From Polaribacter sp. Hel_I_88 (lineage in GTDB: Bacteria > Bacteroidota > Bacteroidia > Flavobacteriales > Flavobacteriaceae), in the NCBI RefSeq assembly GCF_000687935.1, contig NZ_JHZZ01000001.1, positions 558,001 through 622,000 of the forward strand: a stretch of DNA of 64,000 bases, written 5' to 3'. The notes under the pieces are model-generated. The model was not told the origin of the DNA. It saw only the letters and a program-made list of their open reading frames with translations, and did not search any database. Position numbers and translations under genes: made by a program. Below, piece after piece: positions 44,238 to 52,722 of this stretch (the first letter of the stretch is position 1; every line of letters starts with the position of its first letter).

Positions 44238-44314
44238 TATTAAAGTGTTTTAAAATTTTGTTTTAATTTCTTTGACAAATGTATAACAAATTTATTTTCC
44301 TTGGAAACTATTTC

Positions 44315-45028
44315 CTACTTTTTTAAAATAAAATTTATAACATGAGCTGCTGCTTGCAAACCGAATGCTGCTGGCATAAAACTGATAGTGCCATAATAAG
44401 ATTTTTTAAAATTAGTACCATCTGTTACTTTTAAACTCTTAGAAATCTGTATTTCTTCAGAATAAACTGCCTTAACTCCTTTATCTACTTTTCGCTCTTT
44501 TAAGCGTTTGCGTAAAACTCTAGCCATTGTACAATTTTTAGTTTTGCCAATATCTGCAACTTTAATTTTGGTAGCATCTAACTTACCTCCTGCTCCCATA
44601 GACGATATTATTTTTACCTTTTTTCTTCTTGCAGCCACAATTAAGTTTACTTTTGGTGTAATCGAATCGATACAATCCAGAACAAAATCAAATTCTTTTG
44701 TTACAATTTCGTAGGCGCTTTCTGGTGATAAAAATTCCTCTATAACTTTTAGCTGAATATCTTTATTGATGTCTTTTAATCTAGCAGCCAAAACTTGCGC
44801 TTTCGATTTTCCAATTGTGGAATCTAAAGCTGGTAATTGTCTGTTTTTATTGGTTTCATCAAAAACATCACCATCTACAATAGTCATTTTATGGATGCCT
44901 GCTCTAGCAATAAACTCTGCAGCATACGATCCTACTCCACCCAAACCAACCACTAAAATATTGGCTTTTTGTAGTTTTTCAATTCCTTCTTTTTCAACTA
45001 ATAATTCTGTACGTTCTAACCAACTCAT
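44315..45028 (-). CDS. tcdA: tRNA threonylcarbamoyladenosine dehydratase
   Basis: A 237-residue E1-like enzyme that converts t6A37 of tRNA to its cyclic form in an ATP-dependent reaction. The nucleotide-binding motif VVGLGGVGSYAAEFIARAGI, the ATP-contacting DETNKNRQLPALDSTIGKSK and SSMGAGGKLDATKIKVADI are diagnostic. The gene overlaps the upstream tatD-type gene by four bases (ATGA). Confidence 0.93.
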   Translation of the reverse strand: MSWLERTELLVEKEGIEKLQKANILVVGLGGVGSYAAEFIARAGIHKMTIVDGDVFDETNKNRQLPALDSTIGKSKAQVLAARLKDINKDIQLKVIEEFLSPESAYEIVTKEFDFVLDCIDSITPKVNLIVAARRKKVKIISSMGAGGKLDATKIKVADIGKTKNCTMARVLRKRLKERKVDKGVKAVYSEEIQISKSLKVTDGTNFKKSYYGTISFMPAAFGLQAAAHVINFILKK

Positions 45029-45669
45029 CTTTTAAAAATACGTTTAAAATTTTGTGCTATTTTTTGTTGAAGTGCTGAAACTTCAATATTTTTTATGGTT
45101 GCTATCTTTTGATAAATCTCTTGAATGTTTACCTCAGCATCATCTGATTCTAATACAATACTATCTAACGAAATATTTAAAATAACTTCTTGTAATTTTT
45201 TATTGTTGATGATAGCAGCACCAACAGATAAAACAAATCCATTTTTAAGAAAACTGTGTGCAACTTGTTCGTTTTTGTTGAATCCATGTAAAATCCATAT
45301 TTGTTTTGGTTGTAACGATTGTCTGAACTCAATTATTTCTTGAAATGCTCTTACACAGTGAATTATCAAAGGTCTTTTATATTTTTCTGATAAAAGAATT
45401 TGCTTTTTGAAAACTAACTTTTGAAGTTCGAAATCTGTTTTTGTAATTTTATCCAAACCACATTCGCCTAATGCAAAACAGTTTTTGTGTTGTAATTTTT
45501 CTTCAACAATTAAAAGTTCATTTTCTAAATTTTCTTTGCTGATAAACCAAGGATGAATGCCAATGGAAAATGACTGAGAAAAATCAGTAGAATTTGGATA
45601 GGTATTTACAATTGAAAACACATTTTTATCCGAAGAAATTGTATGTGTATGCACATCAAAAAAAGTCAT
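45025..45669 (-). CDS. TatD-family metal-dependent hydrolase
   Basis: A 214-residue TIM-barrel hydrolase of the TatD DNase family. Metal-binding motifs are visible: DVHTH at residues 5-9, SIGIHPWF, ALGECGLDK, PLIIHCVRAFQEI, ILHGFNK and LESDDAEV. It is somewhat shorter than Escherichia TatD (about 260), as common in Bacteroidetes. Relatives act as 3'-5' exonucleases or D-amino-acyl-tRNA/peptide hydrolases. It is upstream of tcdA and overlaps it. Confidence 0.88.
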   Translation of the reverse strand: MTFFDVHTHTISSDKNVFSIVNTYPNSTDFSQSFSIGIHPWFISKENLENELLIVEEKLQHKNCFALGECGLDKITKTDFELQKLVFKKQILLSEKYKRPLIIHCVRAFQEIIEFRQSLQPKQIWILHGFNKNEQVAHSFLKNGFVLSVGAAIINNKKLQEVILNISLDSIVLESDDAEVNIQEIYQKIATIKNIEVSALQQKIAQNFKRIFKR

Positions 45670-45700
45670 TAAAACTTATGCTATATTTTTAGAATGATAA

Positions 45701-45730
45701 AGCCCCTAAATCCCCAAAGGAGACTTTTAC
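45701..45730. repeat. Intergenic repeat AGCCCCTAAATCCCC type, copy 2
   Basis: AGCCCCTAAATCCCCAAAGG is a diverged member of the palindromic family seen at 26446-26490, 46333-46370 and 47230-47263. It is followed by a pyrimidine-rich stretch (45827-45893) composed of TCTTT/TCTC units. Nothing coding was seen in the 209-base gap. Confidence 0.45.
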
Positions 45731-45878
45731 TGTAAGCATTTTTTTAAAATTTTTCATTTTATTTATCAAATAGAAAGTGAATTTTTAGACGGTCATGAGT
45801 ATTTTTTTTTTGATTTTCATCTTTTCTCCTTCATCTTTACTCTTTCATCTTTTCTCTCTTTTCTCTAATCTTTTTTCT

Positions 45879-46331
45879 CTATTCTCTATTTTTAGAATCG
45901 ATAATAATAGTAACAGGTCCATCGTTTACTAATTTAACTTTCATGTCTGCACCAAATTCGCCCGTTTGTACTTTTTTGTTCATTTCTTTTTCAAGTGATG
46001 TAACAAAACTTTCATACAAAGGAATTGCAATCTCAGGTTTTGCAGCTTTTATATAACTTGGTCTGTTTCCTTTTTTAGTGGCTGCTTGCAACGTAAATTG
46101 ACTTACCACAATTGCATCTCCATCTATATCTTTTAAAGATACATTCATTACCTTATTTTCATCATTAAAAATGCGCAAATTAGCAGTTTTTCTGATTAAA
46201 TAATCGATATCTTCTTGAATATCATCATTTACAATACCCACTAAAACTAAAAGTCCTGTTTTAATTTTTGCAACCTTTTTTTGATTGATGGTTACACTTG
46301 CAGAACTTACTCTTTGGATAACAATTCTCAT
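45879..46331 (-). CDS. dtd: D-aminoacyl-tRNA deacylase
   Basis: Dtd hydrolyses D-amino acids mischarged to tRNA. The 150-residue protein starting MRIVIQRVSSASVTINQ shows GLLVLVGIVNDD, FNDENKVMNVSL, the SQFTLQA active-site motif, KGNRPSY and the C-terminal NDGPVTIIIDS that carries the second conserved substrate-binding signature. A frame extension adds eight codons, but these derive from a palindromic repeat, so the ATG at 46329-46331 is preferred. Confidence 0.95.
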   Translation of the reverse strand: MRIVIQRVSSASVTINQKKVAKIKTGLLVLVGIVNDDIQEDIDYLIRKTANLRIFNDENKVMNVSLKDIDGDAIVVSQFTLQAATKKGNRPSYIKAAKPEIAIPLYESFVTSLEKEMNKKVQTGEFGADMKVKLVNDGPVTIIIDSKNRE

Positions 46332-46332
46332 A

Positions 46333-46370
46333 GGCCCATCCTTAGTCCTTCCCAAAGGGAAGGAAACTCA
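46333..46370. repeat. Palindromic intergenic repeat (CCTTCCCAAAGGGAAGG type), copy 3
   Basis: GGCCCATCCTTAGT is followed by the palindrome CCTTCCCAAAGGGAAGG (46347-46363), identical to 26463-26479. It lies immediately upstream of the dtd start codon, so it is part of the dtd leader if transcription starts upstream. Confidence 0.6.
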
Positions 46371-46461
46371 TGCTCTTTATAAATTCTTTTAAAAATACAT
46401 TTCTTAATTTGAAAATAAATAATTTATAACTATTTATATATGGTATTAGCAACTGGCTTTT

Positions 46462-47184
46462 TTATTCCATAGTTTCTTCATTAATAAAATCAAATTCTTT
46501 CTTTATTAACATATTTAAATACTCATCAAAACTATCTGCTATTACTTTTAATTCATCTGGGTCGTGTAAATATCTTACTACTTGACCTTTAATTCCTTTT
46601 TCAGATGGACAAAAATCAATGTACAATTGAGAAGTTCCACCATTATTCATACAGTCTGAAAAATGTAACCATTTAATTGATTCGGCTTTATCAATTATTT
46701 TATCATCAACTTCAAACTCATCATATTTTCTTTCATTATATTCTAAAAAGAATTCTCTTCCTTGTTGTTGATTATTAATTATTTCTTTTGTTGATAATAA
46801 ATAGTATGGATATTCGAGCATATCAGAACCTAAAAGGAAGAATATTAATTCCTCTTTTCCATATTTTCTCCAATATGTACCATCTACATATTCAAGAAGA
46901 TTAACTAAAGTATCAGGAATTTCAGGATAGATTCGTTTCAGTTTATTAATATCTTTTTTCTTCGCACCACAAATTACCTTCTCAAAAAATCCCCAATCTT
47001 CTTTCCCATTGTTTCTGAAATAAGCATTTTTAAGACCAGTTATATAATTATTAATAATAGGATTTAGTTTATTTTGTTTTTTACTTTCTACCTGTTCAAT
47101 TTGATCAATCTGTTTCACGTGTTCTATTTGTTCAACGTGTCTTTCATTTTGTTTTTTTCCAAATATTTTTTTCCAAAATCCCAT
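46462..47184 (-). CDS. SMI1/KNR4 (SUKH)-like protein
   Basis: A 240-residue protein from the ATG at 47182-47184 (MGFWKKIFGKK); a longer frame to 47217 starts in a less likely place. The core resembles the SUKH fold: IPDTLVNLLEYVDGTYW, the short helix with LGSDMLEYPYYLLS, and WLHFSDCMNNGGTSQLYIDFCPSEKG, ending with LKVIADSFDEYLNMLI. SUKH proteins are often immunity proteins against nuclease or deaminase toxins, but no toxin gene is adjacent. The N-terminus (about 15-35) holds a short repetitive stretch (HVEQIEHVKQIDQIEQVE). Confidence 0.65.
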   Translation of the reverse strand: MGFWKKIFGKKQNERHVEQIEHVKQIDQIEQVESKKQNKLNPIINNYITGLKNAYFRNNGKEDWGFFEKVICGAKKKDINKLKRIYPEIPDTLVNLLEYVDGTYWRKYGKEELIFFLLGSDMLEYPYYLLSTKEIINNQQQGREFFLEYNERKYDEFEVDDKIIDKAESIKWLHFSDCMNNGGTSQLYIDFCPSEKGIKGQVVRYLHDPDELKVIADSFDEYLNMLIKKEFDFINEETME

Positions 47185-47229
47185 TTTTGATTGTTTTCGT
47201 TCTGTGCTTGTTAACAAAACGTTTTAAAA

Positions 47230-47263
47230 GTAACAGTTTTCCCCTTTGGGGAATTAAAGGGGC
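47230..47263. repeat. Palindromic intergenic repeat (CCCCTTTGGGG type), copy 4
   Basis: TTTTCCCCTTTGGGGAATTAAAGGGGCTA on the plus strand (given here in two overlapping parts: TTTTCCCCTTTGGGGAA, then TTAAAGGGGCTA) is a diverged inverted member of the repeat family at 26446, 45701 and 46333. It separates the SUKH gene from rsgA. Confidence 0.45.
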
Positions 47264-48216
47264 TATTCATCCCAAACATCAGTTCTAAAATGCTCTTTTT
47301 CGTCTTCGCCTTCTAAAATTTGAATGTAGCTTTTATAACGAGACCAAGAAACCTTATCTTCTTCCAAAGCTTCTTTTACAGCGCAATTGGGCTCTTTTGT
47401 ATGAATACAATTGTTGAATTTACAATCTTGTTTCAAGGCAAAAAACTCTGGAAAATAATCTCCTAATTCGTATTTATCAATATCTACAACACCAAAACCT
47501 TTAATTCCTGGTGTGTCTATAATTTTAGCGTCAAAACTTAAATCGAACATTTCTGCAAAAGTTGTAGTGTGTTGCCCTTGTTTATGTTGCTCTGAAATTT
47601 GTTTCGTTTTTAAATTTAAACTTGGCTCAATAGCATTGACTAAAGTAGATTTGCCAACTCCTGAATGCCCAACAAACATCGAAGTTTTGCCTGTCATTAT
47701 TTCTTTAATTTCAGACACGTTTTTGTTTTCTGTAGCAGAAACCTCCACACATCTATAACCAATGGCTTCGTAAATATCTTTTAGATATAAAATCTCGGCT
47801 CTTTCTTCAATTTCATACGAATCTATTTTATTAAAAACTAAAATCGTATCAATTCTATACGCTCTTGTAGAAACCAAAAAACGATCTATAAACGTTGTAA
47901 ATGTTGGTGGATTGTTAATGGTGATCAGCAAAAAAACCTGATCGATATTGGCTGCAATAATATGTGTTTGTTTAGAAAGGTTTACAGATTTACGGACAAT
48001 AAAATTATCACGATCTAAAATCTTTTTAATTACACCAGTTTCTTCATCGCCTTTTTTTTCTAAATCGAACACAACTTTATCGCCAACAGCAATTGGGTTG
48101 GTGCTTTTGATGCCTTTTATTCTGAACTTGCCCTTCATTCTACATTGATGAAACTTGCCATCAGCAGACTTTACAAAATACCAACTTCCTGTAGATTTAT
48201 ATACGATTCCTGTCAT
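47263..48216 (-). CDS. rsgA: Small ribosomal subunit biogenesis GTPase RsgA
   Basis: RsgA is a circularly permuted GTPase that checks 30S maturation. In order the 317 residues contain an OB-fold domain (1-80), the G4-like FNKID (about 128-132), the P-loop GHSGVGKST (183-191), a G2 Thr-rich segment (QGQHTTTFAEM), the G3 motif DTPGIKGFG, and a C-terminal zinc-binding region (CKFNNCIHTKEPNC). All domains are intact. Confidence 0.97.
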   Translation of the reverse strand: MTGIVYKSTGSWYFVKSADGKFHQCRMKGKFRIKGIKSTNPIAVGDKVVFDLEKKGDEETGVIKKILDRDNFIVRKSVNLSKQTHIIAANIDQVFLLITINNPPTFTTFIDRFLVSTRAYRIDTILVFNKIDSYEIEERAEILYLKDIYEAIGYRCVEVSATENKNVSEIKEIMTGKTSMFVGHSGVGKSTLVNAIEPSLNLKTKQISEQHKQGQHTTTFAEMFDLSFDAKIIDTPGIKGFGVVDIDKYELGDYFPEFFALKQDCKFNNCIHTKEPNCAVKEALEEDKVSWSRYKSYIQILEGEDEKEHFRTDVWDE

Positions 48217-48281
48217 TACTACAAAGATGCAGAATAATTATTGATTTAGAAAAAAATGTTAACACAAGAAAAAATGACCTT

Positions 48282-48313
48282 AAAAAAAAAGCTTCTCAAA
48301 ATTGAGAAGCTTT
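48282..48313 (-). terminator. Terminator of the M16 peptidase gene
   Basis: AAAGCTTCTCAA (48288-48299) and TTGAGAAGCTTT (48302-48313) make a perfect 12-bp stem with a two-base gap. The minus-strand transcript then runs into nine T. It lies just after the M16 stop codon. Confidence 0.85.
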
Positions 48314-48331
48314 ATCTAAAAATACTATTTT

Positions 48332-51136
48332 TTACTCCTTTGGCTTGAACACAATCTCATAAGATTTGCTGTCTTCTAGTAATTCTTCAGTGATATTTTT
48401 TATATCCTCAATTGTTATAGAGTTTACAATATCTTCATAATTCTTTGGGTCATTCATATTATAACCTTCTAAGACAGAATTTTGTAACAAACTCATTTGG
48501 TATCTGTTATAATTCTTACTTTCTTCTCTACTTTTCAAGAAATTTGTAAGTGTTTTATCTAAATCTGCTTGTTGAATATCTCCATTTTTAAGATTGTCAA
48601 TTTCTTTATGTACTATGTCAATTAATTTTTCAGCTAATTCTGGGTTACAATCAAAACTTACAGAAATTGTTCCTTCTTCATCTGGTCTTTTAGATAACGA
48701 TCCTCTTGCTCTTGCACCATAAGTACCTCCTTCTTCTTCTCTTAAAGATTCTGTATAACGTAATTGTAAGATATCACCTATAGCTCTCATTAAAATTGAA
48801 TTTTTTAAAGAATATTCCATGTCGTTTTTAATAACCAAACGAACATTCGTTTTAGGATCTTTCATCTCTAAATACACATCTTTATCAATCTTATTAGTAA
48901 CCCAATCTACAGAATTATCTTTCCAATTTTCTTTTTCATCTGTTGTTGGCAAACTAGCAATATACTTCTCTAACAATGGTTTAATGGTTTCTTTCTCTAC
49001 ATCACCAACAATAAAAAATGTAAAATCACCTGCATTGTTAAATCTTGATGTGTATATCTTTTTCATTTTATCAAAAGACATATCAGCCATAAATTCTTTG
49101 TCGAACAAACGTTCTGTAGGATGATTTTTTCCATATAAAATAGTTGTTACACTATCTTGCATTTTAGACTGAATTTGCTCACTTTTTCTTATTAAGAAAG
49201 CATCTACTTGTTGCATCATTACATTGTAAGAATTTTCATCAAAACGAGGTTTCGTAAAACGTAAATTTACCAATTGCATCATCGTTTCTACATCTTTTGT
49301 AGAAGAAGACCCAGAAACAGTTTCAGAAGTACTACCAATACTTACTCTAGAATTTGCTTTTTTACCTGCTAATATTTTTGGTAAATCAATGGCAGAAAAC
49401 TCACCTAATCCTGACATTTGGACTACATTACCTAATAAGGCTGTAGATGGTAAATCTTCAACCTCTAATAAAGATTGTCCTCCATAACTAACCGCACTTA
49501 AGTTTACGTCGTTCTTATTTTTATCAGCAAATTTATAATGTACTTTAATACCATTACTTAATGTAAAAATTGTTGAACCAATTTCTTCATCTTCCTTTTC
49601 TGATACAATAGAACCCGAAACCAAATCAACTCCAGACATTAAAGGTTTTACATTCGTTTCTTCTTTGTAACCCTCTAAAGTTTTATCATTTTCTACTTTA
49701 TTGATAATTGCAAGAGCATCTTCTTTAGTTAAATTTTTATTTCCTTCTACACCTGTAACTACTACAGACCTGTTAGTTGTAAGATATAATGATTGTAATT
49801 GTGCTAACAATTCTTCTTGAGTTAATTGCTTAAAAAGGACTTTAGCAATTTCAAATTCTTTTTTAATATCTGTTAGATGCGAATTTTCTAAATAGTTTGT
49901 TTGAATTCCTCTTACAATCTGACCATGACTTCTGTTACCAAAACCGGCAATTTGGTTTTCATAAGAGCTCGTATATTCAGAAACTACTCTATTCATCTCT
50001 GCTTTGGTAAAGCCAAATTTTACAGCTCTATTAATTTCCGACATTACCAATTCAAAAGCTTCATATTGCATGTTTGGTTTTGGAACAATTTGTGCACTAA
50101 ACTGATTGTTAAGTCTTGAAAGACTTCCATAACGAACGCCTGCAAATAAAAGTGGTGAATCTGCATTCTGACTTATTTCGTTTAATCTTGTAGAAATAAT
50201 TGATGTTGCCATTCCATTTAAAAGACTTTCTTTTAAATCTCCTAAATTTTCATTTTTTAAAGATTTATCATGACGAATTGCAAAAGAAATGTTAGAAGAA
50301 GTTACTTCTTTATCCATTCCAATATCGTAAATAAGTTCTTCATTATCTTCTATACGAAATTCTGTACGTTCAATAGGATTTTTTACAGCAGGAATGCTAG
50401 AAAACAATGCTTTTATTTTTGCTTCAATTTCTGCTACATTTACATCACCAATAATAGCAATCGCTTGTAAATCTGTTCTGTACCAATCATGATAAAAATC
50501 ACGTAAAGCCTTGTATTCAAAACCTTCTATAACATCCATTTTACCTATTGGCAAACGTTCTGAATAAATAGAATTATTAAATGAAGTACCAATAGTTTGT
50601 TGTAAAACACGCATTCCTCCACTTTGACGAGTTCTCCATTCTTCTTTTACCACTCCTCTTTCAGAATCTATTTCATCTTCTGTTAATGATAAATAATTAG
50701 ACCAATTATGTAATATAGACAACCCTGTGTCTATCAATTCTGGTGTTGTAGGAATGTTGTTAACATTATAAACTGTTTCATCAAAAGATGTGTATGCATT
50801 AATATCTCTTCCAAAAACAAGACCATGTTCTTGCATCTTATTTAAGATTCCTTTTCCTGGAAAATCTCTTGTTCCATTAAATGCCATATGTTCTAAGAAA
50901 TGTGCTAATCCTTGTTGATTATCTTTCTCTAAAACAGAACCAACATTTTGAATAATGTAATAACTTGCTACATCTTTAGTTACTTTAGTATCGTGAATGT
51001 AATAGGTTAAGCCGTTTTCTAAAACGCCTTTTTTAATACTTTGCTCTTCTGGCAAAGGCATTTCTAAATTAAGAGTTTGTGCTATTGCAATATGATTAAA
51101 TGCAACACAGAGGGTAAGTAGTAGAATTTTTTTCAT
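48332..51136 (-). CDS. M16-family (insulinase-like) zinc peptidase
   Basis: A 934-residue exported peptidase from the ATG at 51134-51136 (signal peptide KKILLLTLCVAFNHIAIAQ). The inverted zinc motif H-x-x-E-H appears in LAHFLEHMAFNGTRDFPG (about residues 79-83), with the distant Glu in the ERGVVKEEWRTRQ segment. A second, non-catalytic M16 half covers roughly 520-930 (GGTYGARARGSLSKRPDEE). Relatives in Bacteroidetes are periplasmic or outer-membrane-associated. The longer frame start at 51169 lies next to the -7 box and is rejected. Confidence 0.93.
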   Translation of the reverse strand: MKKILLLTLCVAFNHIAIAQTLNLEMPLPEEQSIKKGVLENGLTYYIHDTKVTKDVASYYIIQNVGSVLEKDNQQGLAHFLEHMAFNGTRDFPGKGILNKMQEHGLVFGRDINAYTSFDETVYNVNNIPTTPELIDTGLSILHNWSNYLSLTEDEIDSERGVVKEEWRTRQSGGMRVLQQTIGTSFNNSIYSERLPIGKMDVIEGFEYKALRDFYHDWYRTDLQAIAIIGDVNVAEIEAKIKALFSSIPAVKNPIERTEFRIEDNEELIYDIGMDKEVTSSNISFAIRHDKSLKNENLGDLKESLLNGMATSIISTRLNEISQNADSPLLFAGVRYGSLSRLNNQFSAQIVPKPNMQYEAFELVMSEINRAVKFGFTKAEMNRVVSEYTSSYENQIAGFGNRSHGQIVRGIQTNYLENSHLTDIKKEFEIAKVLFKQLTQEELLAQLQSLYLTTNRSVVVTGVEGNKNLTKEDALAIINKVENDKTLEGYKEETNVKPLMSGVDLVSGSIVSEKEDEEIGSTIFTLSNGIKVHYKFADKNKNDVNLSAVSYGGQSLLEVEDLPSTALLGNVVQMSGLGEFSAIDLPKILAGKKANSRVSIGSTSETVSGSSSTKDVETMMQLVNLRFTKPRFDENSYNVMMQQVDAFLIRKSEQIQSKMQDSVTTILYGKNHPTERLFDKEFMADMSFDKMKKIYTSRFNNAGDFTFFIVGDVEKETIKPLLEKYIASLPTTDEKENWKDNSVDWVTNKIDKDVYLEMKDPKTNVRLVIKNDMEYSLKNSILMRAIGDILQLRYTESLREEEGGTYGARARGSLSKRPDEEGTISVSFDCNPELAEKLIDIVHKEIDNLKNGDIQQADLDKTLTNFLKSREESKNYNRYQMSLLQNSVLEGYNMNDPKNYEDIVNSITIEDIKNITEELLEDSKSYEIVFKPKE

Positions 51137-51166
51137 AGTTTTTTTGTTTTTATTATTAAATTCCTC

Positions 51167-51174
51167 CAAATATA
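51167..51174 (-). promoter_or_regulatory. Candidate -7 box for the M16 peptidase gene
   Basis: The minus-strand octamer TATATTTG fits TAnnTTTG and ends 30 bases upstream of the chosen ATG, supporting the shorter start. No evident TTG -33 element. Confidence 0.4.
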
Positions 51175-51419
51175 AAAGTTTTGATATGAAATGTACCTAG
51201 AACATGGATTTTATTTAGCTAAAAATTGATTTTTTCGTAAATTATTTAAACTTACTGTAGTTTATCTCGTTAACTTTTAAAAGTTAAAATCCGCTTTAAA
51301 GAACTCTAAAACTGTTTACTAATTTGGAAGAATTTTGAATTGTACCATGATGCCAAAAAAAAATTCTAGTTTGAAATTCACGTTAAGGATTGAGCATTTC
51401 GTCAAGCTCAAGACAGGCT

Positions 51420-51463
51420 ATTTGTTTGAGCTCTTTTTTGTTTTTCACAAAAAAAGCGAGTGC
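51420..51463. repeat. Dispersed hairpin repeat, copy 2
   Basis: ATTTGTTTGAGCTCTTTTTT is followed by a hairpin (CTTTTTTGT...ACAAAAAAAG) and GCGAGTGC, the same layout as at 23634-23698. It lies within the 450-base gene-free region 51170-51619, which also contains two terminator-like hairpins and no gene that I can support. Confidence 0.6.
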
Positions 51464-51522
51464 CTTTCGACTTCGCTCAAGATAAATTACAGCCTGACCA
51501 AACTTTTTTGTTTAGAAACGCC

Positions 51523-51563
51523 AAAAAAAACCACAAATTCAGAAATAATTCTAGAATTTGTGG
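51523..51563 (-). terminator. Intrinsic terminator of the aromatic amino-acid operon
   Basis: CCACAAATTC (51531-51540) and GAATTTGTGG (51554-51563) form a 10-bp stem. On the minus strand the stem is followed by eight T. This is the strongest terminator after the last gene of the operon. Confidence 0.8.
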
Positions 51564-51576
51564 CTTGAAAATAAGA

Positions 51577-51603
51577 CCTACAAGGTTTTTAAAACCTTGC
51601 AGG
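51577..51603. repeat. Hairpin CCTACAAGGTTTTTAAAACCTTGCAGG
   Basis: An inverted repeat with arms CCTACAAGGTTTT and AAAACCTTGCAGG sits 17 bases after the last operon gene. I recall similar hairpins between genes of many Flavobacteriaceae. It may act as an additional terminator or mRNA stabiliser upstream of the T-tract terminator at 51523-51563. Confidence 0.6.
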
Positions 51604-51619
51604 ATGAATGTTATAATTA

Positions 51620-52702
51620 TTATCCTTTTATAACTTTTTCTTGATGATTGATAGATTCTTGGTGAATTGCCTTGAACATTCTCAATACAAATTCTTCGCT
51701 TAAACCTTTGCTTTCACCTTCTAAAATCATGTTTCCTAAAATCTCGTTCCAACGTTTAGATTGTAAAACTGCTACATTTTTTTCTTTCTTTAAAGCACCT
51801 ATTTGATCTGCAATTTTCATACGTTTTCCTAAAGTCTCTAGCAATTGTGCATCTGCAACATTAATTTGCGCACGTAAATTACCTAAAGAACTTGTGTAAT
51901 CTTCTTCGGAATTGGTTTCTTTTCTGATTTTTAAATCTTGCATAATTTGCTTCAACTTTGTTGGTGTAACTTGTTGTGCAGCATCAGACCAAGCATTGTC
52001 TGGATCAAAATGGGTTTCAATCATTAAGCCATCAAAATTCAAATCTAACGCAGTTTGGCAAACGTCAAAAATCATTTCTCTGTTTCCTGTAATATGAGAT
52101 GGATCGTTGATTAATGGTAAATCTGGAAACTTATTTTGGAACTCAATAGCAATTTGCCATTCTGGAATGTTTCTATATTTAGATTTCTCATAGGTAGAAA
52201 ATCCTCTGTGAATTGCTCCTAAGTTTTTGATTCCTGCTGTATATAAACGCTCAATTCCACCTAACCATAAAGCTAAATCTGGATTTACAGGGTTTTTTAC
52301 CAGCACTATTTTATCTGTTCCCTGCAAAGCATCAGCAATTTCTTGCATAATAAATGGTGATACTGTAGAACGTGCACCAATCCATAATAAATCAACATCA
52401 TTTTCGATGGCTAATTTACAATGTGCAGCATTGGCAACTTCTGTACAGGTTTTCATACCTGTTTGCTCTTTTACCTTTTTTAACCAACCTAAACCTAAGG
52501 CACCAACACCTTCAAAATTTCCTGGTCTTGTTCTTGGTTTCCAAATTCCTGCTCTAAAATAATTTACATCAGAATCTTTTAATTCGTGTGCAATTTTTAA
52601 AACTTGTTCTTCAGTTTCTGCACTACAAGGCCCTGCTATTACTAGAGGATGATCTAGTTTCATATCATCCAACCATGTTCTTAATGCTGTTGTATTCTTC
52701 AT
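51620..52702 (-). CDS. Bifunctional DAHP synthase / chorismate mutase
   Basis: A 360-residue fusion. Residues 1-255 are a type I-beta (KDPS-like) 3-deoxy-7-phosphoheptulonate synthase: HPLVIAGPCSAETEEQ, FRAGIWKPRTRPGNFEGVG, DVDLLWIGARSTVSPF, VLVKNPVNPDL, NDPSHITGNREMI and MIETHFDPDNAWSDAAQQ. Residues 262-360 are an AroQ-type chorismate mutase (LRAQINVADAQLLETLGKRM). It joins the first step of the shikimate pathway with the first step of the Phe/Tyr branch, so the mutase domain can act as an allosteric sensor. It is the last gene of the operon. Confidence 0.95.
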   Translation of the reverse strand: MKNTTALRTWLDDMKLDHPLVIAGPCSAETEEQVLKIAHELKDSDVNYFRAGIWKPRTRPGNFEGVGALGLGWLKKVKEQTGMKTCTEVANAAHCKLAIENDVDLLWIGARSTVSPFIMQEIADALQGTDKIVLVKNPVNPDLALWLGGIERLYTAGIKNLGAIHRGFSTYEKSKYRNIPEWQIAIEFQNKFPDLPLINDPSHITGNREMIFDVCQTALDLNFDGLMIETHFDPDNAWSDAAQQVTPTKLKQIMQDLKIRKETNSEEDYTSSLGNLRAQINVADAQLLETLGKRMKIADQIGALKKEKNVAVLQSKRWNEILGNMILEGESKGLSEEFVLRMFKAIHQESINHQEKVIKG

Positions 52703-52722
52703 TTTTCTACTTGTTTTGGCAT

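Noticed and set aside
46332..46355. Eight-codon extension of dtd
   Set aside because: The residues come from the palindromic repeat upstream. The family start is MRIVIQRV.
46462..47184. Toxin-immunity locus
   Set aside because: Only a SUKH-like protein is present. No toxin, VgrG, Rhs or polymorphic-toxin gene is visible on either side.
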